64,000 nucleotides of DNA, taken from NCBI GenBank assembly GCA_031310005.1, contig CM062379.1:1178001-1242000 (forward strand), read 5' to 3'. Made by a program: the position numbers and the translations under genes. The notes beneath the pieces are model-generated. The model was not told the origin of the DNA, searched no databases, and worked only from the letters and a program-made list of their open reading frames with translations. The stretch is from Dactylellina haptotyla. Its lineage: Eukaryota > Ascomycota > Orbiliomycetes > Orbiliales > Orbiliaceae. Of the stretch, positions 36,095 through 47,800 are shown in pieces. Every line of letters begins with the position of its first letter. The first letter of the stretch is position 1.

Positions 36095-36704
36095 TTTGAA
36101 GATATCCTTACTCGTCGCGGGATTCAATATTTGATATATCGATATCAAGGCATTCAGCGCACGCGTTGTAGCTTAAAATGGAACAATGCGATGGAATGCA
36201 GCTCTCAACGACAGCAGATACTATGGGCCTCTCATGCATGCATTTCTACACGCCCGAGGTATGCCGATGTACGGCTAGCTGATAAGCCTAATGATGCCCT
36301 TCCGACCAACCTGCCAGTCAGATTCGTGATCTGCTACTGTTGCCTACACTGAAGTTCTCGCATGGAGACGGTGCACCCAAACACCAACTTGACCCTTGAA
36401 GACATCGTTAGCACCAGACCTGTTTACAAAGCGGACTGTGTTGTCCAGCTGTCGACGCCCAACACCTCGACAAACAGGTTTGCCATCACGGGGCTCCTCC
36501 AGGGCCCCGACCCACGTGATCTGACTGCTCTTTTTCATTGTGGTTGAGCCCGACCTAAGCGAAAATCTGTGTGTTTCCCAAACCTTCACCTTCAATTCCC
36601 ATATCACCAAAGCAACCTATCGACGCCCCGAACTTGGACGATATCTACATCACCGACAGCCCCGAAATATTCATTAATCCCGTGTCGAACACAAATCATT
36701 CAAA
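36095..36704. promoter_or_regulatory. divergent promoter HAUS3-like / eL43
   Basis: About 610 bases between divergent genes, one of which codes for a ribosomal protein. A TATCGATA palindrome lies within ATATATCGATATC at about 36135-36146, close to the coiled-coil gene start. No gene seen. Confidence 0.5.
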
Positions 36705-37366
36705 ATGACTAAGAGAACCAAGAGTGCGTTTGGCCTGCCTTCCTCGTTTCGCCCATCGATACTGCATCGACGGAACAGTTGTCATTTATTTGTGCGAATT
36801 CTGATGGCTAACGAATATTCGAACAGAGGTCGGAGCAACCGGTAAATACGGTGTCAGGTACGGAATCATCGCATCTCTCATTTCCTAAGAACGGATATTT
36901 TCGACAATTTTTAAGAGGCGACATGCACGACTATTATAAATTTTGACGATGAGAGGTCATGTTGGATGATATTGGGAACTACGGATACTGATTGGAGGTT
37001 TTTTCGGTCAACAGATATGGTGCCTCGCTGCGTAAGCAGGTCAAGAAGATGGAAATCAGCCAGCACTCTAAATACACATGTGCTTTCTGCGGAAAGACAA
37101 CCGTTAAGAGAACCGCTGTTGGTATCTGGGACTGCAAAGGATGTGGAAAGAAGCTCGCCGGTGGAGCCTACCTGCTGTCGTATGTGGCCACTCTTAAAAT
37201 ATTTCCTGCTTCGAGATTCATTATCGCGAGAGATATTGGGTCTGAAAAGCAGTTATCTTGAGAAGGAGAACGGTTTTTGCTAACAGGGAATCAACTGGAT
37301 AGGACACCTGCCGCCGCTGCCTCCCGCTCAACAATCCGTCGTTTAAGAGAAATTGCCGAAGTTTAA
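36705..37366 (+). CDS. RPL43: 60S ribosomal protein eL43 (L43/L37a)
   Basis: Small zinc-ribbon protein of the large ribosomal subunit. Exons 36705-36723, 36827-36857, 37015-37179 and 37303-37366 encode 92 residues, the standard length. The zinc ribbon is C39-X2-C42-X14-C57-X2-C60 ([14 protein letters not shown]). The conserved end reads [17 protein letters not shown]. The first two coding exons are only 19 and 31 bases, a common layout for fungal ribosomal protein genes, and introns outweigh exons in the 5' half. Introns like these often carry regulatory function in highly expressed genes, but nothing specific is visible here. Confidence 0.96.
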
Positions 37367-38755
37367 GCAAATCTCTTTTGGCGTTTCCATTTTCCTTTTA
37401 GCCGACTCTTTTCCACACACTCCTCCTATACCCATCCTTGGACCTCATGAAAACCCGCAGATAGAATTATTTTGATATTCATCTTCTCACTCTCCCCCGA
37501 CTCAAATAATCCGCATATACGATATTCTCTCGAACTTGACGAAAGGCTTCTGGTAACACGAGGTTTCACTTTGTTTAATGGGCATGGCTTTGTACATCGT
37601 TTTATTTCCACATACTTTTTTTTTTTACATTAACTCTGTTGCCGAACTATTTCCTTGTACATCTTTTTTCGGAATGATAGGGACGATTGGAGCGCCCTCC
37701 CCTCCTGGGCGACCCGAACCATGAAATTTCTCCCAAGCCTAAAACAGCTAGTTCCACACAGCCCGACACATCATGCATTCATTCGATCTATTCCATCAAA
37801 CAAACGTGCCCCACTGTGAGTTCGATAGACAACTCCTAAAGTGGGAACTCGTAGTTTCTAGTGTATGTCTTGGGTGTGTGCTCAGAGATTCTTTTTCTTT
37901 TCCCTTTAAATTTTCTAGTTTCCTCCTCCCGAGTCTGCAGTGCTCGAGGGTATGAAAGAGGGGCGAAGATCTGGGAGAGTGGTTCATTTGGCGGCGGGAG
38001 CCACCAAATAAACGGCCAACAAAGGCTCTAATTTCGTGATGTATGTGGTCTGTGCAGGCCCTCTGTCTCGTAATATCGAATCCCAACGTGCGCTTGCGTA
38101 GGGAGATGATACCGTCCAAGTACCGCCATACATGTAGCCTACATGTATACAGCGATGGTAGGGAGGGAGATACGTTATCTCGGTGTCGTAATACGGGCTG
38201 GAGAGTGCACGAGTGCGAGCCCGACCATGGCATGTCAGATGAGCACATTGGCGTCGTCTCTGGCTGAAATGATGGGTCCTCTGTGGTTTGCCCGTATTTT
38301 GGCCAACACCCTTTCGCTTGCTGGGCGCCCGCCAGGTATAAATACCCCGGGTCCCCAACCCATCTGAACTCGAACCTCAACCTCGAACCCAGACGACGGA
38401 GCAGACAGTCTTCAGGAGAATCGCTTTGGACACTCGTAGTCTCTCACGTACTTAAATCGGTTGCTACCTGTCTCTATCAGTGCCAGACCCCGCCGGACCT
38501 CATTTCCCGCGGTCGTTCATGCCATAAACCAGGCTGCCTGCGTCTTGAAGAAACCTGCTCCCTTTGTTGTTTGCGCCAGGCCTCCCGCCGCCCCCACAAC
38601 TCATCCCGTCGTACCTGACAGCACCAACGCCACTCCACCGCACCGTACTACACCATACTATAACCCCCCCCCTCAGGATCCGTTAGAACACCCTCCTCCT
38701 GACTCAACTCCACGAAAACCCATGTTCCAGCAAGTCTCCATCTCTGCTGTCTACC
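37367..38755. other. intergenic eL43 / RING-PHD gene, with inverted repeat
   Basis: About 1.4 kb. The largest frame (37796-38380 minus, 194 codons) begins without ATG, has no recognisable domain, and overlaps frames on the other strand. A perfect 10-base inverted repeat is at 38128-38148. The last 300 bases are C-rich and probably the leader of the RING-PHD gene. Confidence 0.55.
38128..38148. promoter_or_regulatory. perfect inverted repeat ATACATGTAG-C-CTACATGTAT
   Basis: Two 10-base arms with a single-base spacer, about 610 bases before the RING-PHD start. Symmetry of this length is typical of a dimeric transcription-factor site, but a short RNA hairpin is unlikely with a one-base loop. 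No known fungal factor is assigned. Confidence 0.55.
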
Positions 38756-40579
38756 ATGGATACCTGTATCGTCTGTCTTGCGGATCTTCCGGAGAAGAAC
38801 CTCCCCCGGACTGGCACCGACGGCCGCCCAATCTCGTACAACCTCGACGACCTACCTGAATTTCTCTTGGCGAGGCTCCCTTGCTCCCACATCCTCCACA
38901 ACAGCTGCCTGAAACCATGGGTCGAGCGCGCGAACAGCTGTCCGATATGCCGCAAGGCATTCAACATTGTAGAGCTCGTCACCAGCCCGACTGGTAAGTT
39001 TATTTTCCCCTTATCTTTCAATTCTTATTCTTATTATTTTTTTCTAAACCGAGAACAAAGAGCTAAAATGAGTTGTTATCTGTCCACAGGTGATGTCCTA
39101 TCGAGCTACTGCGTGGACGACAAAGTACAAGTGTCCGAACACAACGACCACAACATGCTCCCCACCGGGGCCGGCGAAAATGAAGAAAACGATAGACGCC
39201 AGCAGGGCAGTGCTGCGTACACTCCCGTGTGCTTCATCTGTAATGAGTCAGGGTATTCAGATCTCCTGCTTTTTTGCGATGACTGCCGTAGTCCGTATCA
39301 TACTTACTGTCTTGGTATCGAGACAGCTCCTCAGGGGTTATGGTATTGTCCGCCCTGTGTGATTGAACGTCCGATCCTTAGATCGCGAGCGCGCAACTCG
39401 AATAATTCGTCATCCTCGTCCTCGGCCAGAAGAGGTCGCGCCCGGCCGAATTATGACCCTTGGGAGCGGGTTTGGCTCACCGTCGGAGGCCGATACGAGT
39501 CGCTCGAAGTCGCTTATAGCGCCAATGACGACGATGAGGCGCTCGAGCCTAGCGAGCGAGATATCGATGCGTGGAATAGGCGGATCGATGTCGCGAGACG
39601 ACAGGGTGTTGCAGACGTTTTGCACGAAGCCGTACCCCGGATACTCGAACGCTTGCCGCTAGTCCATCAGGAGCCGGAGATGACGGAGGATGAGAAGACC
39701 GCCTGGGCTATGCTTGAGGAAGCTGAAGGGACCTTATTTGACGGGGCTACTGCGGAACCGATGGACCAAGAAGAGGATAAGGCTGATAGTAGCGCCGCCG
39801 CTTCTAGGAAGAGGCGGTTGAGCAAGCTGCTGACTTCCTCACCTCAAGCCGAAAGACACAATACTGGAGATGACACGGAGGGCGCGCCGCCTGAGTCTCC
39901 CACTCAACCGGCCCCAGAACGCAAACTCAAACGTCCAAGGACTCGCCGAGTTGTCCCAGCGCCCTTGGCGAATCCCGAATCGCCTACTGAAGGCCAACCT
40001 CGAAAATTGAGCGTAGATACTACCGCTGGAGCAAATTCACCACCTGCTCCAAAAGAGCCTGCGCCATCATCTCCAACCCTCCTCGATACCTTACTAGCCG
40101 ATATCGATAAACCTCAAACATCTTCAATGGCGGGCCTCAAGTTCCCGCGCCCTATATCTAGTAATAGGCCAGCCTTCCTCCCGCCTTCATCTCCTCTAAC
40201 CCCACCTATGGACACACCTGAATCATCACCCGCTTCGCCAATTCTCGAAGCCCCGCACGAGGTAACCCTACCTCACAGCCCGCCTGCGGAACCTTCCTCG
40301 CCACCACCACGACAGGATTCCGCTTCCCCCTCTTCTCTTTCCTTGAGTAATAAGAAGGAAATCGAAAAAATCGTAAGATCGGTGTTGGCGCCGTACTACC
40401 AAGCCGGCGATATGTCGAGCGAACAGTTTGCTGACATCAATAAATCTGTATCGAGGAGCTTATACAATAAGATCGGAGACGGAAGGATCCGCGAATGGGA
40501 GAAGACCAAATGGCAGGGGTTGGCAAAGAAAGAGGTCGACAGACAGATGGAATTATTGAAGGGCTCCACCAGTGCTTGA
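38756..40579 (+). CDS. RING-H2 plus PHD finger protein (PHRF1/ASR1-like)
   Basis: Likely E3 ubiquitin ligase acting on chromatin or on RNA polymerase II; ASR1 and PHRF1, which share the RING+PHD layout, bind the polymerase CTD. Exons 38756-38993 and 39090-40579 give 575 residues. The RING-H2 domain is at about 4-66 (CIVC, then PCSHILHNSC, then CPIC). The PHD finger is at about 125-170 (CFICNESG, CDDC, HTYC, WYCPPC). A long Ser/Pro/Glu-rich middle follows, with two basic patches. The C-terminal helical module (EIEKIVRSVLAPYYQAG and onward) matches the conserved end of PHRF1-like proteins. The 96-base intron has consensus ends but no stop and a length divisible by three; if retained the protein has 607 residues with a hydrophobic insert between RING and PHD. 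Confidence 0.87.
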   Translation: MDTCIVCLADLPEKNLPRTGTDGRPISYNLDDLPEFLLARLPCSHILHNSCLKPWVERANSCPICRKAFNIVELVTSPTGKFIFPLSFNSYSYYFFLNREQRAKMSCYLSTGDVLSSYCVDDKVQVSEHNDHNMLPTGAGENEENDRRQQGSAAYTPVCFICNESGYSDLLLFCDDCRSPYHTYCLGIETAPQGLWYCPPCVIERPILRSRARNSNNSSSSSSARRGRARPNYDPWERVWLTVGGRYESLEVAYSANDDDEALEPSERDIDAWNRRIDVARRQGVADVLHEAVPRILERLPLVHQEPEMTEDEKTAWAMLEEAEGTLFDGATAEPMDQEEDKADSSAAASRKRRLSKLLTSSPQAERHNTGDDTEGAPPESPTQPAPERKLKRPRTRRVVPAPLANPESPTEGQPRKLSVDTTAGANSPPAPKEPAPSSPTLLDTLLADIDKPQTSSMAGLKFPRPISSNRPAFLPPSSPLTPPMDTPESSPASPILEAPHEVTLPHSPPAEPSSPPPRQDSASPSSLSLSNKKEIEKIVRSVLAPYYQAGDMSSEQFADINKSVSRSLYNKIGDGRIREWEKTKWQGLAKKEVDRQMELLKGSTSA

Positions 40580-41321
40580 TCATAGAAAGTGTTAATAGTT
40601 GTGATTTGTAAAAGACGGTTTCTTTTTTAGCGTCGTGTATGTTTTTAGCCTCTGGGTTAATTTGGTCGGTTCCATTTTGGTGTATTTTTATTGGCGTTGG
40701 ATACGGATAGCTTGGGCGGATAGGATAAGGGGGCGTATCATACATTCTGGTCTTTTTTTTTCTCACTTTGCAAGGAACTCAAGATACCCAATAAATTCAT
40801 TTTTCCTATGGCTTATAAGCTTAATTTTATACCTCTGGTCTTGCGAATGCATCTAGCTAGTACTCCTGACTGTGAACTTGACATCTTGTTCAGCTTAGTG
40901 TTTCTACGATATCGTGATAGCGATATGGAGTTATAATATAGACATCATCATGCAAGACTTTCTTAGATATGTGAAAGCGCCATTCGCAAGTTGCAACCTC
41001 TATACTCCACGAATGAACATATTCTGTATTTTTTTGTTCCACTAGACCTCCCGAAATGTAAATGATAACCGAATGCTATGCACAGGGTCGTAAAAATAAT
41101 ATACAAGTGATGCTAAAACAGACAAGTTCCCTCCTGCGGGGTGAGAATAACAATAATGATGGACCTCGCATCGAGGTTTGCCATAGGACGTTAAGACATG
41201 CTCAGACATCTGTAAGACTATATCTTTCCGCCGTCATTCGCTTAGGCATGAGCTTTGTCAACAATCGTTCCCATCTAGTGGGTCCTCGGGTGCAGTGAGC
41301 ACAAAGAGGAGCGGAGGAAGA
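40580..41321. other. convergent 3' region RING-PHD / SIN1
   Basis: About 740 bases of mostly AT-rich untranslated sequence between convergent stops. No gene, RNA or repeat recognised. Confidence 0.55.
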
Positions 41322-44059
41322 CTACTGCTCCTTATCCATCTTGTATGCTGAAATTTGTTTCTTCAGGGCTTCTACGATCTCGCTGGCTTGGGCTGGACTC
41401 GTCGCTTCGAATGCGTATCTATAATAGTTTCCGTTAGACTTATGTGTTGGGAGTGAGCTGATCGAGAGGGTGAGGTCTTACCGCTTCCATTCTCTAGATT
41501 TCATTGCGATTATTTTGAAATTTAGAGGGGCCTTTCGAGACTGTTTGCACCCTATTATAGAGCTGATGTGAATGCTAGTCTGTAAGATTGATCAGCTGAC
41601 TGTGTGTTGCAGAGGAGGGTGTGGTTATATTACATACCGTCTTGGGGGAGTCGAAGAGCGTCTTGTTCTGGTCAGATGGCATGATGTGTACGTACTCTCC
41701 ATCGATGGCTAGAACACGTTCGTGACGGCTGATGAATGACATTGGCATCCGTCGCCAGACTGTGAATTTCTGATATCCAGCAGAAGATAGAACATCTGTG
41801 GCGGTGATGCTCTGTGATAAGAGAGTGTTTCTCTTTGCAGCGTGTTTCCCGAAAAGTGAACCAGCTAAATAGTGCTTATTAGTATTTTAGGTAAAGGATT
41901 CTGAATAGTAGGAATAAACTTACATGGGTTCGCCATTCCGGGAGATCCGTTCCTATCCACGATAGGGTCGAATGGTCCTCTAACAGCTAGCTCTAGATCA
42001 CCTCGACCTTCTAGATCTTTCGCTGTCCGGTCCAGAGGAATGATGAGCGATGTTCCGAGCAAACGGAAAAGTAGTCGCGTGGGGTCCAAGTTTTTCTTCT
42101 TGCAAATGATATCCATAACTTCGCCGATGTAGGTGTCACTGGTGATTTTGATAACAACGCTTTGATCGTGTACTTCGGGTGTATTGCAGTGTATTTTGAG
42201 ATGTACGGAAGCACCAACTTTGATGCCAGATTGATTGAAGATGACTGGTGCGTCGGCACGTTTTGTAGGGGTTTGATCGGGTTTGGTGGGTTGCTGCTGA
42301 GGGGCGGTAGTGGTAGGTGCTGGCGCCGCGGCCTTCTTTGGCTCTTGGACTGGTTTAGCAGACGGGAACAGGCGTTCGTTCTCCTCGACTGTCGCAATTC
42401 GTTAGTATATTGGATGGAATGCTTGCCAAACGAGATCCTAGGTACTCACATTGTGCTTTCGAGGCTTCGACGAGGACCAGGTCCTCAAGCTGATAGGCTG
42501 ATATGGCGCGGGATCGGTCCAACGCTATATAAAGTGTCAATAGTTTCGTTTAGTATAGACGCTGGACTTAGGATATTCTTACGAGGGAAATCTTCGTCAG
42601 GCTCTCCAGGCTCGTCCATTATGTGCAAGCTCCATTTGTTGACGTTGTATTGCTCCTCTGTTAATGGCGGTTGTCGTTCCTCTTCGCGGTACCGATACAG
42701 GATATATCCAAGAGTATCCGAGACGATAGTCTCATGTTTAATCCCATCTATTACGACTGACCGCTTCACTATGACTTCTATATATTTTAGGCGTTCGGTG
42801 CTAAAAGGACAATAAACACGCAATCTAAGGGGTGCGTTTGGATCGCTAGATTGACCGAATCTGCGAAGAACAGGCCCTACGGCTTTGACGTCTCCCTTGC
42901 CTGAAAACTTAGTATAAACGTCTAGCGGGTGCTGTATCTCCTCTTGATTGGCTTTGATGAGTTGCGTCAAGAGAGACACTGGCTGTATCTGGGATATAGG
43001 CCGCGGCGGAGGGAGAGGAGGTAATGTCTGAGGGTTCTTCTGCATCAAGGGTCCGATATGAAAACCTTTTGGTGGCGGAGTTGTCATTAAAGTCTCGGTT
43101 GCGGCACCTGTACCTGCGAAATCGCTTGATATTGTAGATTCATCATCATCGGCGTCGTCCGCATCCAAATCTTCGTCACTATCAAAGTCGATATCATTTC
43201 GATTCCGAAAGGAGGTAGCCGGAGATGCTCTAAGCTGTTGAGCGAGATCCTTGAAAGCTTGTGTCTCCTCATCGATTCTATGTGAAAGGAGATTCATCGC
43301 ATGCTCATCGGCGGCTAGCCCTTTGCTACGCTCGTATTCCATCATCCCATGGGACCCGCTTCTAGTTCGAGAGCTATTCGACTTTCCGGGAGACGTAATA
43401 AGAAGCCTTGGATTTGCATGGTTAGCGTAATGTGTTGGAGAGCTTCCAGCACGTTGACGCGGTATAGCCTTCTTGGGGAATTTGATATGCTGCACCCGGC
43501 TCCCGGTCTCTTCGTCAATGTCTGATTCATCCGATAAATCCGAGCTGTCATCGTCTTCCGGATGGCCTAAAGCTCGTTGTTGGTCTGATTGCCTGTGGAA
43601 ATTCCGGAGTGAGCCATGGCTTCCGGCAGCCAGGCCCTTCCCCATCGTTTTTGTATCGTCATCGAGGTCGTCGTCGTCTAGTTTGGGCCGCTCGAGAGCA
43701 GCGGATCGGGGCAGGGCGGCAAAATAGTCTGTGGATCCTCCTGCGGGTATCGGGGGGGAGTAGGCCCGGCGGTTGTAGTTTTCTGTCTCCGATGGTTTCG
43801 GCCAGCCGGCAATCTTGTAGCCGGGTACGTTGAAGACGTTTTGATTGAGGTTGATGAGGCGTTCGCCGACTCCATCTTTCAAAGATGCCAAGTAGCGGGT
43901 ACGCACTTGATGCAATGCATATCTAGAGTACGACAAAGACGTTAGCAAGGGACTATTTGTGGGTGTATAAGAGCCTCTCTTGTAGGTTGCGTATTGTGTG
44001 CGAATAGAATCCGCAGAACAATCGGTTGCGGCGTACTCTTGGTTGTAAAGTAAAGACAT
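41322..44059 (-). CDS. SIN1: TORC2 subunit SIN1/AVO1
   Basis: Essential TORC2 scaffold that presents AGC kinases and binds membranes. Minus-strand exons 44059-44037, 43922-42583, 42524-42450, 42388-41924, 41864-41638, 41579-41482 and 41418-41322 encode 774 residues. The N-terminus, once spliced, reads MSLLYNQEYALHQVRTRYLA then SLKDGVGERLI, the conserved SIN1 opening. The middle is acidic and Ser-rich. The CRIM domain follows at about 340-450 (VYTKFSGKG, LGYILYRYREEE), then a Pro/Gln linker, a Ras-binding-like domain (KITSDTYIGEVMDIICKKK), and a C-terminal PH domain (KFTVWRRMPMSFISRHERVL to YAFEATSPAQASEIV). The first intron (114 bases) is stop-free and divisible by three; splicing is favoured by a GCTAAC branch point, a CTCTAG acceptor and the restored N-terminus. 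It diverges from MDN1. Confidence 0.92.
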
Positions 44060-44801
44060 TGTGATATGTCTGTCAGCTATGATCTCGAGTCTATCGAGAC
44101 CTCAAGAGAGGGGTACCAGCGGGAAGCTATCATCCGTCTAGGAGCAGAAGTGGGATTTCGAAAACGTTTTTCGGGGATCGAAAGCAATCTGAAGAGTTTC
44201 GCCTGCGAAAGAAGTAGAGTCGTCCGAAGGGGGTATCGAGGTCTCAGAATAGAACCGGAGGTTGAACAGTTGCTGAATAGAATCGTGAAATCCTCCGGTG
44301 CAGAGGAGGCAGGGGCATTGTCGAGAAGTGCGAGGTCGGTAAGAAGACAAAAGCACAGCTGGCTGGCTTGACTGAGAGTAATATATCCGGCAGAATGGGA
44401 GCTGATGTCGAGCGAGCGCGCGGGCAGCCTGAACTGGAGGCCGAGTCGATGAGGCGTTGCAGTTGCAGTTGCATTGGCCGCGCCTGCGCACGGGGATCGA
44501 TCGCCGCCCACCTCAGCGCCGGGTTTATCGATAGACCCCGAGCACGGTGTCTCCGGGAGCCAGGCACCGGGCACCGGGGATGGCGGGTATCAGTTTCTGG
44601 CTTGGCGCATGTCGCATCCCCAAATTTTTTTTCATTAGGCCCGTCTCCAGGTCTGTCTTCAATCAATACTACCACTATTACCACACTTCTGCGTCGTCGG
44701 TATGGTAATTATTCAATAAAGACGGCACCGAGTTTACGGATCGGCCTATCACCGCCGATAGTCTTTTAATATTTCTTTTACCTTCACAATCGCCTTCCGC
44801 A
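44060..44801. promoter_or_regulatory. divergent promoter SIN1 / MDN1
   Basis: 742 bases between divergent starts. A GC-rich core lies around 44400-44580 and contains TATCGATAGACCC at 44526-44538. AT-rich and pyrimidine-rich sequence precedes MDN1. A 101-codon frame at 44066-44371 has no conserved content. Confidence 0.55.
44526..44538 (+). promoter_or_regulatory. TATCGATAGACCC element
   Basis: Identical to 32143-32155 upstream of the deubiquitinase. See the finding on the recurring palindrome. Confidence 0.4.
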
Positions 44802-47800
44802 ATGTGGTCGACGGCACGCGGGGACCAGGCTCTGGCCGAGTCTGAGCTTCTTCGACAGACCGTTCCGCCAGAAATACTTACAAATCTACAGAGCGCAAAC
44901 AATCAGATTTATCTCGATACTCTTGCACGAATAGCCCTACACCCCCGCCTTACCTCGCTAATATTCGTATCCTTCGAACCAATCTTCCCCGACATACTCT
45001 CACGATGGACGAGTCTTGCGACACCACTCGAGTTCGCCGCTGGTCTATCCAAAGTCCTTCCCGTAGCACCATATCTAGTCCCGTATGCAGAACACTATCT
45101 TCTCGGCAAGGGAATGCGAGATTTCTCTTCGCAAGGCCACACTGGGACGATAGACGTATCGCCAATCTTTACAACTAATCTGGAGAGTTTGCCTGTTGAA
45201 TCCATCCAGACGACTCTTTTGGCGTTACTCAGACTTTTAAAAGCCAACTTTTCTCGATTTTCACCATTGGCCCGGTTGGAGCACATATGGTCTCTTCTAA
45301 AGCATTCTTCAATCGTTGTGCGATATCTTGGTCTGCAGATCGCCGTTCTGTACCTCAACGTGTCAGACAGTGCGTTCGAGGATCTACTTACTATCTACTG
45401 TAGCGACGAGCCTATCCCAGGGACATTGGAAGGGCAGCCAGTTGATTTTAGATTATTTTGGTGAGCATAAAATGCTAAGTGATGGTCTATATTTGTTCCT
45501 ATTCTAACATTCATGCTTTTATCCTGTAGGACTGAAGAGGCTCGTCGACTGGATTTATTGAATTCGAGTTTGGCATTGGCAAGGACTCAATCCCTAACCG
45601 CAATACCTCCCCCCGGAAGAACAATCCACCCTACCGATACATCTCCCTCTATAGTCTCTGTGGCCGGAATTCAATTTCTACGGCTTCCTGAGAGCATAAC
45701 GAACCCTGAGGGCCACGTCGAAACCTCGACGGCTTTGGCAAATCTCAGCGAACTTGCTCTGGCTGTTCGAACTGGGGATCCTATTTTAATTCAAGGGAAG
45801 CAAGGCTGTGGAAAGACGCACTATGTTCACCACATAGCAAAGTTATTGGGGAATTCAAAGACCTTGATCTCTATACATTTGGGCAAGCAAACCGATACCA
45901 AATTGCTGTTGGGAACCTATGTTTCATCTGAACCGCCTGGAACTTTCAAATGGAAACCCGGTGTATTGACTACTGCTGTGCGTGAAGGTCGCTGGATATT
46001 AATAGAAGATCTAGACCAAGCGCCAAATGAAGTTCTCAGTCTTCTTATCCCTCTCATGCAGCGTAGAACCTTGTTCATCCCGAACCGAGCAGAGACCATC
46101 ATTGCCCCTTCGAACTTTCGTCTAATCGCAACGGTGCGAACACTTGATACCTTGCAGGATGGCTCCAACTGCCTTCCTCCGAATTTAAGCACTGTGGGAA
46201 TCAGATTATGGCGCCGTGTAACGATTAAGGAACCATTACACGAAGAGATCGTAGCCTTTGTTAATGCCCGACACCCGTCGCTGACGCCCTTCTCCGCCAG
46301 CCTTGTCCGAGTGTATGATTCTGTACGAACCTTACAGTCTTCGCCTACAAGAGACCGTCTTTTCCGTGGTCCATCTCTACGTCAGATTGGCTTAAGAGAG
46401 CTCCTCAACTTGTGTAATCGTATCAATCTACATATACGTTTACGTCCTACAGATGTAAGATCTGGTGTAGTGTCAGAATACCTCCTTGATATGATTTTCA
46501 TGGAAGCCATGGATTGCTTTGCCGGGCAGTACTCAGATGTGAAACAAGAGAGGGTCATCAGCAGTTGCATCGCTCATGGAATAAACCTCGACCTAACCCG
46601 TGAGAGTTATTTCACAGGAGGTTACCTGCCATCCTATCAAGATGACCCTTCCCAGATTTTGATCGGAAGATCAAGATTGGTTAAAAAGAAAGAAAGAGGA
46701 CAGTATTATCGGAAGCAAAAGACGGAAAGAATGCCCTATGCCATGCACAGATACGCCCTTCGTCTTCTTGAACGAATTTCGGTTTGTGTCAACACTGCGG
46801 AGCCTGTATTGCTTGTCGGAGAAACAGGAACGGGAAAGACTACGGCTGTACAGCATCTCGCAAATCTCTTAAATATCAAGTTGACAGTGCACAATTTCTC
46901 GCAGCAAACGGAGAGTAGCGACTTGATGGGAGGATTTCAACCAATGGATCTGTCGAGAATTGGAATGGAGATGGCTACAGATTTTGGTTATCTGTTCCGG
47001 AGAACATTCCCATCCAAAAAAAATCTGGCATTCTTAGATCAGTTTGATCAAGCAGTGTTGAAGAGACAGTGGAAAAAAATCGTCCGATTTTGGATCAGCG
47101 CTATTGATATGGCCAATAAACACCTCTCCCCTGCGCCGGAACTCGAAGACCCAGAGAACGGTTTACTCAGCCCAAGGAAACGCAGAAAACTCGAAAACGG
47201 AGATCGGACAGCTATGTTAACAGAATGGGAAACCTTCACAGGGCGAGTATCTGCTTTCGATACGCAGCTGAAAAGTTCCCCACACCAAGCAATCTTCAAT
47301 TTCGTGGAAGGTCTGCTAGTAAAGGCTGTCCGGAATGGAGAATGGGTTTTATTGGACGAATTGAACTTGGCTTCACCGGAGACTCTTGAATCGATCGCGG
47401 ATCTTATGAATGAAGCAGATTCCCGCTCCATGCTATTGTTGGAAAAGGGTGGTGTCGAGAGGATATACGCCCACCCGGAATTTCGTATTTTTGGCTGCAT
47501 GAATCCAGCGACAGATGTCGGCAAGAGGGACCTGCCTCAGGGTATCCGATCGAGGTTTTCTGAGTTTTACGTTCCCAATCCCGATGTGGAGCGAGCCAAT
47601 GTTCTTGCAATTGTCAAGGCGTATCTTGAAAACTACTGCGCTGGCGTTGAACAACTTTTGTCGAAAACCACCGACTTATATCTCGAAATTCGCAACATGG
47701 CGGAGCAAAATCGCCTTGTTGACGGGGCCGGCCAAAAGCCGATCTACAGCATCCGAACCCTAACAAGGACTCTGGCATATGTGGTGGAGATTGCCCCTGT

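Noticed and set aside
37796-38380. 194-codon frame on the minus strand between eL43 and the RING-PHD gene
   Set aside because: It starts with a non-ATG codon, has no recognisable domain, and overlaps several equally open frames on the other strand.
44066-44371. 101-codon frame between SIN1 and MDN1
   Set aside because: Lies in the shared promoter region and shows no conserved content; other frames there are equally long.
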